The translations under genes and the position numbers were made by a program. A stretch of 64,000 nucleotides of DNA from Acidimicrobiia bacterium. GTDB lineage: Bacteria; Actinomycetota; Acidimicrobiia; Acidimicrobiales; Bin134. The stretch lies in contig JAJDYE010000027.1 in the NCBI GenBank assembly GCA_022822905.1, positions 78,168-142,167 on the forward strand, written 5' to 3'. How positions within the stretch are numbered: the stretch's first letter is position 1; the number at the start of each line of letters is the position of its first letter. Below are positions 14,867 through 23,219 of the stretch, in pieces. The notes beneath the pieces are model-generated. The model did no database searches and was not told the origin of the DNA. It was given only the letters and a program-made list of their open reading frames with translations.

Positions 14867-14901
14867 TTGCGATATTCGCACAAACAGTGCAATAAGCGCA
14901 C
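14867..14901 (+). promoter_or_regulatory. tandem 15-base operators of the importer promoter (probable IclR sites)
   Basis: Two sites of the form GTGC-N7-GCAC lie exactly 20 bases apart. TTGC-GATATTC-GCAC is at 14867-14881 and GTGC-AATAAGC-GCAC at 14887-14901. The second ends next to the GAGGGAGG ribosome binding site of the binding-protein gene. The same arrangement occurs at 24306-24340 within the same gene cluster. Binding by the clustered IclR protein is inferred. Confidence 0.65.
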
Positions 14902-14916
14902 AGAGGGAGGATTCTT

Positions 14917-16344
14917 ATGCCAAGTAGTAACAGCGACCGTCAGCGTTCACCTGGGCGCCTTTGGCGCATTCTCGCAGTAGTCTTCGTTCTTGCCCTCGTC
15001 GCGGCCGGATGCGGCAATGACGACGATTCGAGTGGTGTGACCGATCCAACCCCGGAGGTGGCCAGCGGCGGTGCTGACGACAGTTCGGGCGACGCCTCGC
15101 CTGAGCCGGCGGATGATTCGGAGGAGGGGACCGCTGATGCCCCGGCACCCGCCCCGACACCAGAGCTCTCTGGAACGATCGGCTTCATCAAGGGGCCGCA
15201 TTCGGCGATGGAGGTCGAGTTCAACGAGCAGATCATTGCCGATTTCAATTCACAGGTCGCGCCCGACGTCAATGTCGAGTTCTCAACCTATGACTGGCCG
15301 GTACACGTCGCTGAGCTGACAACTCTGTTTGCCAGCGGTTCGCCGCCAGACGTCCAATATCTCGTCGATCTCATTTATCCGGCATTTGCAGAGCAAGGTG
15401 TTTTGCACGATATGACGGACTTTGTCAACGATCCGGAGTGGGCCGACGAGCGGGCCGACATCAGTCCCTTCGCCTGGGATCTGGCCGAGCAGCAAGGCGG
15501 CACGTGGGGTGTGCCCGTGCTCGGTGCTGTATACAACATCTTCATCAACGAAACCCTTCTGGAGGAGGCAGGCTTGCTTGACAGCTGGGATGACTCCTAC
15601 GAGTCGATGCTTGCCGCGGCCGAGGAACTGACAACCGATGATGTGTTCGGCTTTGCGGCGCGAACTTCGGCCGCCGACTTCGCCTGGTGGGATTGGTACC
15701 CCTACATCCACAATGCAGGTGGCGACGTGTTGTCCGACGATTGGACTGAGTGCGGGTTGGTCGGCCAGGACGTGGTCGACGCCATGCAGTTCCTGATCGA
15801 CATCCACACGGCTGGTGTCACCCCAGCAATCGGTTCGCTGGACAACCAGGGCCTGTTCGACCTGTTCGCCGCGGGGCGTGTGGCGATTTTGCATCATGAG
15901 ACGCCGAACATCGTGTCGCTGAATGAGAACCCGCCGGGCTTCGAATGGACGGTCGCGGCTGCACCCCCCGGGCCGCAGGGCCACACGGTGATGGGGAACT
16001 TCGGAATCTTGAGCATCGCAGAGGCCAGCAACAACAAGGACGCGGCATGGGAGTTCATCAAGCACTGGGCATCTGCTCCGCAGGTTGGAAGATTCGCGGA
16101 GCAGGTGAACCTGCAAGTTGTCCGCACCGACATCATCGGCGACCTGTTTGCCGAGAACCCGGCAATGAAGACCGTGCAATCCGAGCTTGTACCTCGTGTC
16201 CAAGGGCTTCAGCCGCATCCCCAAATCCTCGAAGCGCTGCAAGCCGCGTGGCCAGTGGCTGAGGATGCGTTCCGCGGAAACCTGACTGGCGAAGAAGCCA
16301 TCGCTGGGATGTGTGCCGCGATCGACGGCGTGCTCGCCGGGTAG
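14917..16344 (+). CDS. sugar-type ABC transporter substrate-binding lipoprotein
   Basis: 475 residues. A signal peptide with lipobox (LALVAAGC, lipidated Cys32) is followed by a Ser/Asp/Pro-rich linker to about residue 85. A family 1 solute-binding fold follows (IIADFNSQVAPDVNVEF, FASGSPPDVQYLV, NNKDAAWEFIKHW). It captures a carbohydrate outside the membrane and delivers it to the two permeases. GAGGGAGG sits six bases before the ATG. It is first in the importer operon and directly under the tandem operators. The downstream enzymes suggest an aminosugar acid, its lactone or a short oligosaccharide as ligand. Confidence 0.95.
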   Translation: MPSSNSDRQRSPGRLWRILAVVFVLALVAAGCGNDDDSSGVTDPTPEVASGGADDSSGDASPEPADDSEEGTADAPAPAPTPELSGTIGFIKGPHSAMEVEFNEQIIADFNSQVAPDVNVEFSTYDWPVHVAELTTLFASGSPPDVQYLVDLIYPAFAEQGVLHDMTDFVNDPEWADERADISPFAWDLAEQQGGTWGVPVLGAVYNIFINETLLEEAGLLDSWDDSYESMLAAAEELTTDDVFGFAARTSAADFAWWDWYPYIHNAGGDVLSDDWTECGLVGQDVVDAMQFLIDIHTAGVTPAIGSLDNQGLFDLFAAGRVAILHHETPNIVSLNENPPGFEWTVAAAPPGPQGHTVMGNFGILSIAEASNNKDAAWEFIKHWASAPQVGRFAEQVNLQVVRTDIIGDLFAENPAMKTVQSELVPRVQGLQPHPQILEALQAAWPVAEDAFRGNLTGEEAIAGMCAAIDGVLAG

Positions 16345-16445
16345 CGGAAGGGCAGAAACCACGTTCGCATCAGGCCGCTGCGGCCTCCAGGACTTTCCCC
16401 TCCCCTCGGAGGCCATTGCAGCGGCCACTTGCGAACCCTTCAGGA

Positions 16446-16486
16446 GTTCTGGCGTCCCAGGCAGGTGGGATTTGGGGCGCCAGAAC
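16446..16486 (+). terminator. intergenic hairpin between binding protein and permease
   Basis: The 9-base arms GTTCTGGCG / CGCCAGAAC enclose a second stem (TCCCA / TGGGA). One more pairing block extends the outer stem if a single bulge is allowed. It lies in the only long gap (205 bases) of the importer operon. It probably acts as a partial terminator or mRNA stabiliser that keeps the binding protein more abundant than the permeases. Confidence 0.55.
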
Positions 16487-16549
16487 CTCCTTTCTTCGGG
16501 AGCGTTGCTTGGCTTTGGCTAACTTCAATGCGAGGGGAGGCAGCACGCG

Positions 16550-17488
16550 ATGACTGATGTCGACACCGGCTTGAGCAGCACGCAGCTGACCCTTTCCCCC
16601 GAGGAGCACCGCCGGCTGCGGAGACGATACCGACGGCGTACAACGCTCACCGCCTACGCCTTCTTGGGACCGAATCTGCTGGCGTTTATCGCGTTTCTCC
16701 TCATTCCAGTTGTGTGGCTTTTCGTGTCCACGTTCAGGACTGGAGGCGTGCTTGGTCCTGCTGAGTTCGTTGGCCTCGACAACTGGCGAGACACGTTCGC
16801 TGACCCGTTGGCCAGAACAAGCATCCGCAACACGGTGGTCTACAGCGCGATGGCGATCCCGGCCGTGTTCATCATCGCCATGGTCTTGGCATTGGCATTA
16901 CGCACGATTTCCCGCGGCAGTGCTCCGATCCGCGTTGCCCTGTACTTGCCGACACTCCAACCAGCCGTAGTGGCTGCATTCATCTTTGCGTTCGTGCTGC
17001 ATCCCGACTTCGGGGTGATCAACTATGCCATTCGGGGGCTTGGCGGCGACCCGATCAACTTCCTGGGCGACACGTCGCTCGCGCTCCCCACGATTGCCGG
17101 GATCGAGGTGTGGCGGGGGACCGGGTTCTGGACGATGATGTTCCTCGCTGGTTTGACAGCTCTGCCCAGCGAGCTCTACCACGCCGCGGAGATCGACGGG
17201 GCCGGAGCGATACGGCGGTTCCTGCGGCTGACGCTTCCCTTGCTGCGGCCGACCTTCTACTTCGCGGTCATTTTTGCGACGATCGTCAACCTCCAGCTCT
17301 TCGACTCCGTTTTCGCGCTCACCGATGGAGGTCCGGTCAACAGCACGATCTCGGTGTCGCTCTACATCTACCGGAGTCTGTTCTTGTTCGGCGATATCGG
17401 TTTCGGCGCGACGCTGTCCTTCCTGCTGGTCATCACTGTTCTGGTCCTCACCGGGCTTCAGACGTTCCTGCTGCGAGACCGCAAGTGA
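16550..17488 (+). CDS. sugar ABC transporter permease (MalF/UgpA type)
   Basis: 312 residues with six predicted membrane segments, the first at LTAYAFLGPNLLAFIAFLLIPVVWLF (split here for length). The cytoplasmic coupling loop (EAA motif) is YHAAEIDGAGAIRRFLRLTLPLL, near residues 205-230. It forms the channel with the next gene product. The ATG follows an AGGGGAGG site. The stop overlaps the GTG start of the second permease. Confidence 0.95.
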   Translation: MTDVDTGLSSTQLTLSPEEHRRLRRRYRRRTTLTAYAFLGPNLLAFIAFLLIPVVWLFVSTFRTGGVLGPAEFVGLDNWRDTFADPLARTSIRNTVVYSAMAIPAVFIIAMVLALALRTISRGSAPIRVALYLPTLQPAVVAAFIFAFVLHPDFGVINYAIRGLGGDPINFLGDTSLALPTIAGIEVWRGTGFWTMMFLAGLTALPSELYHAAEIDGAGAIRRFLRLTLPLLRPTFYFAVIFATIVNLQLFDSVFALTDGGPVNSTISVSLYIYRSLFLFGDIGFGATLSFLLVITVLVLTGLQTFLLRDRK

Positions 17489-18381
17489 CGATGCCAGGGA
17501 CTTACGAGGACGAGACACGCGAGGTGGAATCCTCCGGTAGTGCGGCTCGCTCTGGGCTGCCAGCGTCGCGACCGGCGATCGCGTTGTCATACGTGATTCT
17601 GCTCGTTGGGGTGGCGATCGCGCTCGTGCCGTTCTTGTATGTCGTGTCCACCTCGTTGAAGGAAACGACGTCGCTGTTCAGCTACCCACCAGACTGGATC
17701 CCGTCGCCGATCTATTGGGGCAACTTCGAATCGCTGTTCGCAGACCACCCGTTCGTGCGGTGGACCTTCAACACGCTCTTCGTCGCGGGCGCGGTGACCG
17801 TGTTGAAGCTTTGGTTCGACACTATGGCGGGCTACGCGTTGGCGAAGATGGAGTTCACGGGCAGGCGCGGTGTCGCGCTGCTGTTCCTGCTGTCGGTGGC
17901 GATTCCCATTTCGGCGTTGATCATCCCGCTGTTCTTTGTGGTCCGCTATCTCGGGCTCTTGAACACCTATTGGGCTCTGATTCTGCCGCCGCTGGCGAAC
18001 CCCCTCGGCATTTTCATGGCTCGCAGTTTCATCGTCGGGATCCCCGACAACCTGGAGGACTCAGCTCGACTTGACGGCGCTTCTGAGTTCACCATCTACC
18101 GCAAAATCGTCTTGCCGCTGATCCGCCCTGGACTGGTGGTGTTGGGGATGTTCACGTTCATGTTGCAGTACACGTCGTTCATCTGGCCCCTCATCGCAGT
18201 GCAGGACTCCGAGCGGCAGGTGCTAGCAGTCGGCATCTCTGGCCTCCAGAGCGCGTTCTTGCAGGACTGGGGTCTGCTCTCAGCAGCCATGTTGTTGGCG
18301 GCCATTCCCATCACACTTGTGTTCCTGCTGGTTCAGAAGGCATTCGTGGTCAACGATCTCTCCGGCGCACTCAAGGAATAG
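17485..18381 (+). CDS. sugar ABC transporter permease (MalG/UgpE type)
   Basis: 298 residues from GTG 17485 (GTGA overlap with the previous stop); ATG 17491 is an equal alternative. A charged N-terminal segment precedes six membrane spans. The EAA coupling loop is EDSARLDGASEFTIYRKIVLPLI near residue 200. The C-terminus ends VVNDLSGALKE, similar to the usual G(A/S)VK end of MalG-type proteins. Second permease of the importer. Confidence 0.95.
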   Translation: MTMPGTYEDETREVESSGSAARSGLPASRPAIALSYVILLVGVAIALVPFLYVVSTSLKETTSLFSYPPDWIPSPIYWGNFESLFADHPFVRWTFNTLFVAGAVTVLKLWFDTMAGYALAKMEFTGRRGVALLFLLSVAIPISALIIPLFFVVRYLGLLNTYWALILPPLANPLGIFMARSFIVGIPDNLEDSARLDGASEFTIYRKIVLPLIRPGLVVLGMFTFMLQYTSFIWPLIAVQDSERQVLAVGISGLQSAFLQDWGLLSAAMLLAAIPITLVFLLVQKAFVVNDLSGALKE

Positions 18382-18387
18382 AAAGAA

Positions 18388-19512
18388 ATGCCCGCCTTGT
18401 CATCCCCGTCCGACGTCGCCGTGAGCCTCATCCAAGTCGCGAAGTCCTACGGTGCCGTCGAGGTGCTACAGCCATTCGACTTACAGGTCGCCGAAGGCGA
18501 ATTCGTTGTCCTCCTGGGCCCCTCCGGGTGCGGCAAGAGCACGATCCTGAAGATGATCGCAGGCCTTGAGGAAGCCAGCCACGGCGAGATCCACGTCGCG
18601 GGCGAACTCGTCAACTACGTCAGGCCCCGATACCGCAACGTAGCTATGGTCTTCCAGAACTACGCGCTGTATCCCCACATGACGGTACGAGAGAACATCG
18701 CGTTTCCGCTCAAAATGAGCCGGCAGCCCCGACTCAGGCGCGCGGTCATCGAAGAGCGCACCGCCGAGGCAGCCGACATCGTTGACTTGACGCCGTACCT
18801 TGACCGAAAACCTGCGCAGTTGAGCGGCGGGCAGCGGCAGCGGGTTGCCCTGGCTCGAGCGATTGTCCGCCAACCAGCAGTGTTTCTCATGGACGAGCCG
18901 CTCTCCAACCTCGACGCGTTGCTGCGCGCCGACATGCGGACGAGCCTCTTGGATGTGCATTCCCGCATAAAGAAGGCGACGTTGTACGTCACCCACGACC
19001 AGATCGAGGCCATGACGATGGCCGATCGGGTAGTGGTCATCAACGCGGGCCGGATCCAGCAGATTGGACAGCCCCACGAGCTGTACACCGCTCCAGCGAA
19101 CACGTTTGTGGCTCAGTTCATCGGGAGTCCGCGCATGCCACTCCACTCGCTGACGGTGAGCGACGATGGCGCTCTTCGGATTGCTGACGCGACCCTTGCT
19201 CTCGACGCTGCCGTCGTCTTGGAGCCGGAGGCCACGGTCACGGTGGGCCTGCGGCCAAGCGCGCTGCGAGCGACGGACTCGGCGTCAGCGTGCTTCTTCG
19301 GCGAGGCGAGACGACGCGACTACCTCGGCAGCGACAGCTACCTGGAGGTCGACCTCGGAGGCGGCTCATCGGCGATGGTGCGGGCCGAGGCTGATACTGA
19401 TGTGCGGCCTGGCGACATCGTTCACGTCGACGCTGCTCCCGGCGCGATCCACGTCTTCGATGAGGCCGGGGTGCGGATCTGTGGCGCTTCGGTGGGCCAG
19501 CGAGAGCGATGA
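18388..19512 (+). CDS. sugar ABC transporter ATP-binding protein (MalK/UgpC/MsmK type)
   Basis: 374 residues. Walker A is GPSGCGKST (about residues 44-52), the Q-loop is MVFQNYALYPH, the signature is LSGGQRQRVALARA, Walker B is AVFLMDEPLSNLDA and the H-loop is YVTHDQIEAMT. The C-terminal region (from about residue 240) is the regulatory OB-type domain of carbohydrate importers. It powers uptake by the two permeases. The last four bases overlap the lactonase start, so importer and lactonase are coupled. Confidence 0.96.
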   Translation: MPALSSPSDVAVSLIQVAKSYGAVEVLQPFDLQVAEGEFVVLLGPSGCGKSTILKMIAGLEEASHGEIHVAGELVNYVRPRYRNVAMVFQNYALYPHMTVRENIAFPLKMSRQPRLRRAVIEERTAEAADIVDLTPYLDRKPAQLSGGQRQRVALARAIVRQPAVFLMDEPLSNLDALLRADMRTSLLDVHSRIKKATLYVTHDQIEAMTMADRVVVINAGRIQQIGQPHELYTAPANTFVAQFIGSPRMPLHSLTVSDDGALRIADATLALDAAVVLEPEATVTVGLRPSALRATDSASACFFGEARRRDYLGSDSYLEVDLGGGSSAMVRAEADTDVRPGDIVHVDAAPGAIHVFDEAGVRICGASVGQRER

Positions 19513-20444
19513 GCAGCGCATCGGCGGTCATCGCGGAAGGTGTGAGTGCTCCGGAGGGTCCTACTCTCGGGCCGGGCGGCTGGATACTGAATGTTTGCAG
19601 CTTCAGCCGCGACAGCAACCCGAAGGTTTTTGGCGGTGACATCGTGGCGACGCACCCCGATCGCCCGGGCGACACGCGGCGGCTGTTCAACACCTCGGGA
19701 GGCGGCGTGGAAGGGATACCCGCGGCGCTGGCATTCGGACCCGACGGCTGTCTCTACATCACCGACGAGGGGCACCGGGCGATCCTGCGGGCGACCGATC
19801 AAGGAGCGCTGTCGGTGCATGTGCGATCACCGAACGGGCCGAACGACCTCAGTTTCGATCGCGAGGGCAATCTCTGGTTCACCGATCCGTGGGGTTCGGA
19901 TCTCGACAACGCCATCGGCGGGGTATATGTCCTGTATGCGGGAACGGCGATTCCCGAACAGGTCGCATCTGGTTTGGCGTTTCCAAATGGGATCGTGGCC
20001 ACGCCAGAGGAGCTGGTGTACGCGGAGACGCGCACGAGCCGCTTGTGGCGCCACCGGCGATTTGCCGAAGGGCAACTAGGCGGAGCGGAGCTCTTCGCGG
20101 AGCTGCCTCCTCAGACTGGCGTTGAGGTGCAAGGCCCTGACGGTATAGCGCGTGATGGGCGCGGCAACCTGTACGTGGCCCACTACGGCTCTGGGTGTGT
20201 CCGCGTGTTTGCGCCTGACGGCACCCAACTCGATCCGATTGCGGTGCCGGGTCGCGACCCAACCAACCTGTGCTTCGGGGGGCCGGAGATGAACATGCTG
20301 TTCGTGACGCTCGACGACACCGATCAGCTCATCGCGCAGCGGGTGCCCTGCCAAGGAGCCACGATCCAGTTCTGCCCATCGGCAAGCGAACCACCCTCAT
20401 ATGAGCACTGGCTGCACTTGATCGAGAACAGTCCCGCGGTGTGA
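19509..20444 (+). CDS. SMP-30/gluconolactonase-family lactonase
   Basis: 311 residues, a six-bladed propeller. The metal and active-site residues of the family are recognisable: Glu in VSAPEGPTLG, Asn in NGPNDLSFDREGNLWFTD, Asn in LAFPNGIV and Asp in GPDGIARD. Such enzymes open sugar lactones to aldonic acids in the cytoplasm. Its coupling to the importer (ATGA overlap) suggests that the imported compound, or its first oxidation product, is a lactone. This fits N-acetylglucosamino-lactone feeding into the deacetylase and dehydratase steps encoded downstream. Confidence 0.88.
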   Translation: MSSASAVIAEGVSAPEGPTLGPGGWILNVCSFSRDSNPKVFGGDIVATHPDRPGDTRRLFNTSGGGVEGIPAALAFGPDGCLYITDEGHRAILRATDQGALSVHVRSPNGPNDLSFDREGNLWFTDPWGSDLDNAIGGVYVLYAGTAIPEQVASGLAFPNGIVATPEELVYAETRTSRLWRHRRFAEGQLGGAELFAELPPQTGVEVQGPDGIARDGRGNLYVAHYGSGCVRVFAPDGTQLDPIAVPGRDPTNLCFGGPEMNMLFVTLDDTDQLIAQRVPCQGATIQFCPSASEPPSYEHWLHLIENSPAV

Positions 20445-20476
20445 CCAAGCGTGGATAGAGAGAGCATCGGTTTGAA

Positions 20477-21244
20477 TCACACCTCGTTGCTGTGGGGGCT
20501 GTTGCCGTTCCACCCGAATTCCCGGGAGATGCCAAAGCTGGCCTCCAAGAGCTGCGGCACCATGGAAAGCAGGGTGTCGTAGTCGCAGGACAGAGTCGTG
20601 GTGGTGATCGAGACCGATCCGATGACCTGACCGGATGCCTCGAATACCGGCGCGGCGATGCAGTTGACCCACGGCTCGTGCTCGAGATGGTCGATCGCGT
20701 AGCCGCGCTCAATAGTGGCCCGAAGGTCTGAGAGATACTCGTCGGTGCTCGTGATGGTGTTCTCGGTGTGGGCGACGTAGTCGATGGTCGACGCAATGCG
20801 CTCTTGGTCCTCGGGCGGAAGAAACGCAACGATGGCTTTGGCGACGCCTGTGCAGTGGAGTGGTGCTGTGTTGCCGATACGGGAGTACATGCGGACGGTC
20901 TGTTTCGCTTCGCGCTTGTCGATATAGACAACGGTGTCGCCTTCAAGCATGGCGAGATGGATCGTATGCTCGACATCATGGCTGAGGTCGGTGAGAAACG
21001 GTGCAGCGACCGAGCGGAGATCGATGTTCTCCAACGCCGCATTGGCAAGGCTGATAACACGGCGACCGAGGCGGAACACGTTGTGGCTGTCTCGTACCAC
21101 CATCTGCTCGGCCTCGAGCACTTGGAGTGTCCGCAAGGCAGTGCTGCGATGGGTCCCCATAAACGAAGCGATCTGTTCGATCGACGATGGCCTCTCGGCG
21201 ATCTGGCCCAGTACTTGGATGGCTCGTTGCACGGTCTGGCTCAT
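20477..21244 (-). CDS. IclR-family transcriptional regulator
   Basis: 255 residues. An N-terminal winged helix (SIEQIASFMGTHRSTALRTLQVLEAEQMV, residues about 18-46) is followed by the IclR effector domain (YSRIGNTAPLHCTGVAKAIVAFLP, then GYAIDHLEHEPWVNCIAAPVF). It is last in the minus-strand catabolic operon, 86 bases after the PLP-enzyme gene, so it is likely autoregulated through 24306-24340. IclR dimers often bind as pairs, which fits the tandem operator geometry. The effector is probably KDG or a related keto acid; this is inferred. Confidence 0.92.
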   Translation of the reverse strand: MSQTVQRAIQVLGQIAERPSSIEQIASFMGTHRSTALRTLQVLEAEQMVVRDSHNVFRLGRRVISLANAALENIDLRSVAAPFLTDLSHDVEHTIHLAMLEGDTVVYIDKREAKQTVRMYSRIGNTAPLHCTGVAKAIVAFLPPEDQERIASTIDYVAHTENTITSTDEYLSDLRATIERGYAIDHLEHEPWVNCIAAPVFEASGQVIGSVSITTTTLSCDYDTLLSMVPQLLEASFGISREFGWNGNSPHSNEV

Positions 21245-21330
21245 CGCGCCTCCGCTCGATTATAGAGGTTGGATGCCGGGCGAGGGGGCGGCTCGGGTTG
21301 GCCGGGGTATTGGGTGAGCAACGTTTCGGG

Positions 21331-22563
21331 TTAGAACTCGGTTGAGATCACGGCGACGACCGTCCCATTGTCATCTACTTCGGGAATGTGCTTCCACTTG
21401 TCGAACGTTGTACACGGGTGGCTGATCCCAAGCGAGATGAAATCGCCGACGGCGAGCGCATCCTCGGCTTCGACGGTCAAATAAGCGTGTTGGTCCATGA
21501 GGTTGGAGACTCGCCAGGAGTCAGGCGCGGGGGTGCGTCGAGTCTGCTCGTATCGCCACAGCGGCACCGGGAGTCCCTGGTCGAACGACACGTCCCTCTT
21601 CCCGAGATCAAGCAGTGCAAGTGTTGGCTCAGGGCGTGAAATGACCTGGGCGATAGCTTCGAGCGCCGGTCGGAACGGGGCCAGTTCGACATGATCTCGG
21701 AGCGGGGAAATCTCGTTGTAGAACCCGCTGTCGTGGGTGACGTAGCAGCCGCTGCGCAGAACGAGCTCGCCATGGTGGGCATCGGCCACCGGGCCACAGA
21801 TGTCGACAACATCGTCGAAACAGGCACTTCCACCCGCAGTGAGGATTGGGGGAGTGTCCGGATTGCAAAGTCCGAGGGCGGCGATCCGCTCGAACGCATA
21901 GGCGAGAAGCCGCAGATAGTCCTGCACATGTCGGCGGTCGGCATGATCATGGGCGGAGAGGAACACGCCCTCGTACCCGGCGACCCCGGCAAACCGCACC
22001 GTCTTCAGAGCCCTCGCCTCTTCTGCAAGCGCAATCGCCTTGTCGATGTCGCGCACGCCACCTCGCCCGCCGCGATCGCCGATTTCCACGAGCACTGATA
22101 CTTGCCCAGCGCAGTTGCGATTGAGTCGAGAGAGGCCGGTGTGCGAGTCGACGAAGCAATAGAGTTCAAGGCCGCGGGTTGAGGCTTCGAGGGCCCAGTC
22201 GATAGCGGGCTCGTTGACGAGTTGGTTGGCGATGAGCAGTCGGTGTACGCCGAGGTCGAAAAGGGTCCGTGCTTGGACAGCGTTGGCGATGGTGATACCC
22301 CATGCGCCGTGCGCGATCTGGCGGGAGATCAGGCTGGGTGCCATGGTGGTCTTGCCATGCGGCGCCAGTTCGACCCGGTTCGCGAGGCAGAATTCTCGCA
22401 TCGTTGCAAGGTTGTGTTCAATCGCTGTGGCACGAGCAATGATGAGAGGGGACAAAAACGTTCCATCGAAGACGTTGCGACCGATCATGGCATCTGTCGC
22501 TGCCCCGACTAGATCGGTGGGGATCGCCTTGGAGCTGGATCGAAGCTGCTCTGTCATCGTCAT
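21331..22563 (-). CDS. fold-type III PLP enzyme, D-serine dehydratase/D-threonine aldolase family
   Basis: 410 residues from ATG 22563 (TGATG overlap with the aldolase stop). The alanine-racemase-type barrel begins near residue 40. The PLP lysine is Lys71 in ELAPHGKTTMAP. DSGFYNEIS and LALLDLGKRDVSFD are typical of this family. The C-terminal SHPCTTFDKW carries the His-x-Cys pair that holds Zn in eukaryotic-type D-serine dehydratase. The reaction is loss of ammonia or retro-aldol cleavage of a D-3-hydroxy-amino acid. Between KDPG aldolase and a deacetylase, the best role is a 2-amino-2-deoxy-gluconate (D-glucosaminate) ammonia-lyase giving KDG. This is inferred from context. Confidence 0.85.
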   Translation of the reverse strand: MTMTEQLRSSSKAIPTDLVGAATDAMIGRNVFDGTFLSPLIIARATAIEHNLATMREFCLANRVELAPHGKTTMAPSLISRQIAHGAWGITIANAVQARTLFDLGVHRLLIANQLVNEPAIDWALEASTRGLELYCFVDSHTGLSRLNRNCAGQVSVLVEIGDRGGRGGVRDIDKAIALAEEARALKTVRFAGVAGYEGVFLSAHDHADRRHVQDYLRLLAYAFERIAALGLCNPDTPPILTAGGSACFDDVVDICGPVADAHHGELVLRSGCYVTHDSGFYNEISPLRDHVELAPFRPALEAIAQVISRPEPTLALLDLGKRDVSFDQGLPVPLWRYEQTRRTPAPDSWRVSNLMDQHAYLTVEAEDALAVGDFISLGISHPCTTFDKWKHIPEVDDNGTVVAVISTEF

Positions 22564-23219
22564 CACTGGGGTTCCCGTCTGCCGGTGAGCCATCTTCTCA
22601 GCAAATCAACACCCGTGGGCCGAGCAAGCTCGGTGCCGAGTCCAATCCCAAGGGCACCTGCGTCAAGGTACTGCTCGATCTCTGCGATGTTCACGCCACC
22701 GGTAGGGACGAACGAAACATCAGGAAAGGGCCCCGACATGGCCGCGAGGAAGCGGGTTCCTCCGACCTCCCGGGCAGGAAACAGCTTCAGCTCCGAGACA
22801 CCGTGGGCCTGCGCCAGCTGAATTTCGGTGGGTGTCGCCACTGCTGGCAGGTAGGGGATGCCCGACTCTTTGGCCTGGCCTACGAGTTCGATGTCAAGGC
22901 CGGGAGAGATGGCAAATGCAGCACCGAGGTCGATGACTCGATGGATGTCGGCAACTGACGTGACGCTGCCCGCGCCCAAGGGCCGGTTGTTCTCAGCCGC
23001 GATCTCGGCGACGAACTCAAGTGTCCGGAGTCCGTCGTCATCTTGCACGGTGACCTCGATGAGGTCGACTCCGACGTCCCACAACGCTTGGGCGGTGGTC
23101 GCCGCGGCTGCGGGTGGGAATCCTCGCAAAATCGCGATGATCGGGCAGCGGCGGAGGTGGGTCTGAAAGTACGACACCTCAGTTGTGGTCCTCTGGTGTG
23201 CTTCAGTGGCTCGCCTCAT
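22563..23219 (-). CDS. eda: 2-dehydro-3-deoxy-phosphogluconate (KDPG) aldolase
   Basis: 218 residues. Class I aldolase residues: the general-base Glu in DLIEVTVQDDD and the Schiff-base Lys in SELKLFPAREVGG. The phosphate-binding PTGGVN block is also present. The opening CPIIAILRG is diagnostic. It splits KDPG (or KDPGal) to pyruvate and glyceraldehyde 3-phosphate. It overlaps the kinase upstream (ATGA) and the PLP enzyme downstream, so all three are co-translated. DgoA-type aldolases for galactonate are hard to exclude. Confidence 0.92.
   Translation of the reverse strand: MRRATEAHQRTTTEVSYFQTHLRRCPIIAILRGFPPAAAATTAQALWDVGVDLIEVTVQDDDGLRTLEFVAEIAAENNRPLGAGSVTSVADIHRVIDLGAAFAISPGLDIELVGQAKESGIPYLPAVATPTEIQLAQAHGVSELKLFPAREVGGTRFLAAMSGPFPDVSFVPTGGVNIAEIEQYLDAGALGIGLGTELARPTGVDLLRRWLTGRREPQ

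Noticed and set aside
15283..16428. 381-residue minus-strand frame
   Set aside because: Antisense to the binding protein, which has a clear lipobox and family blocks.
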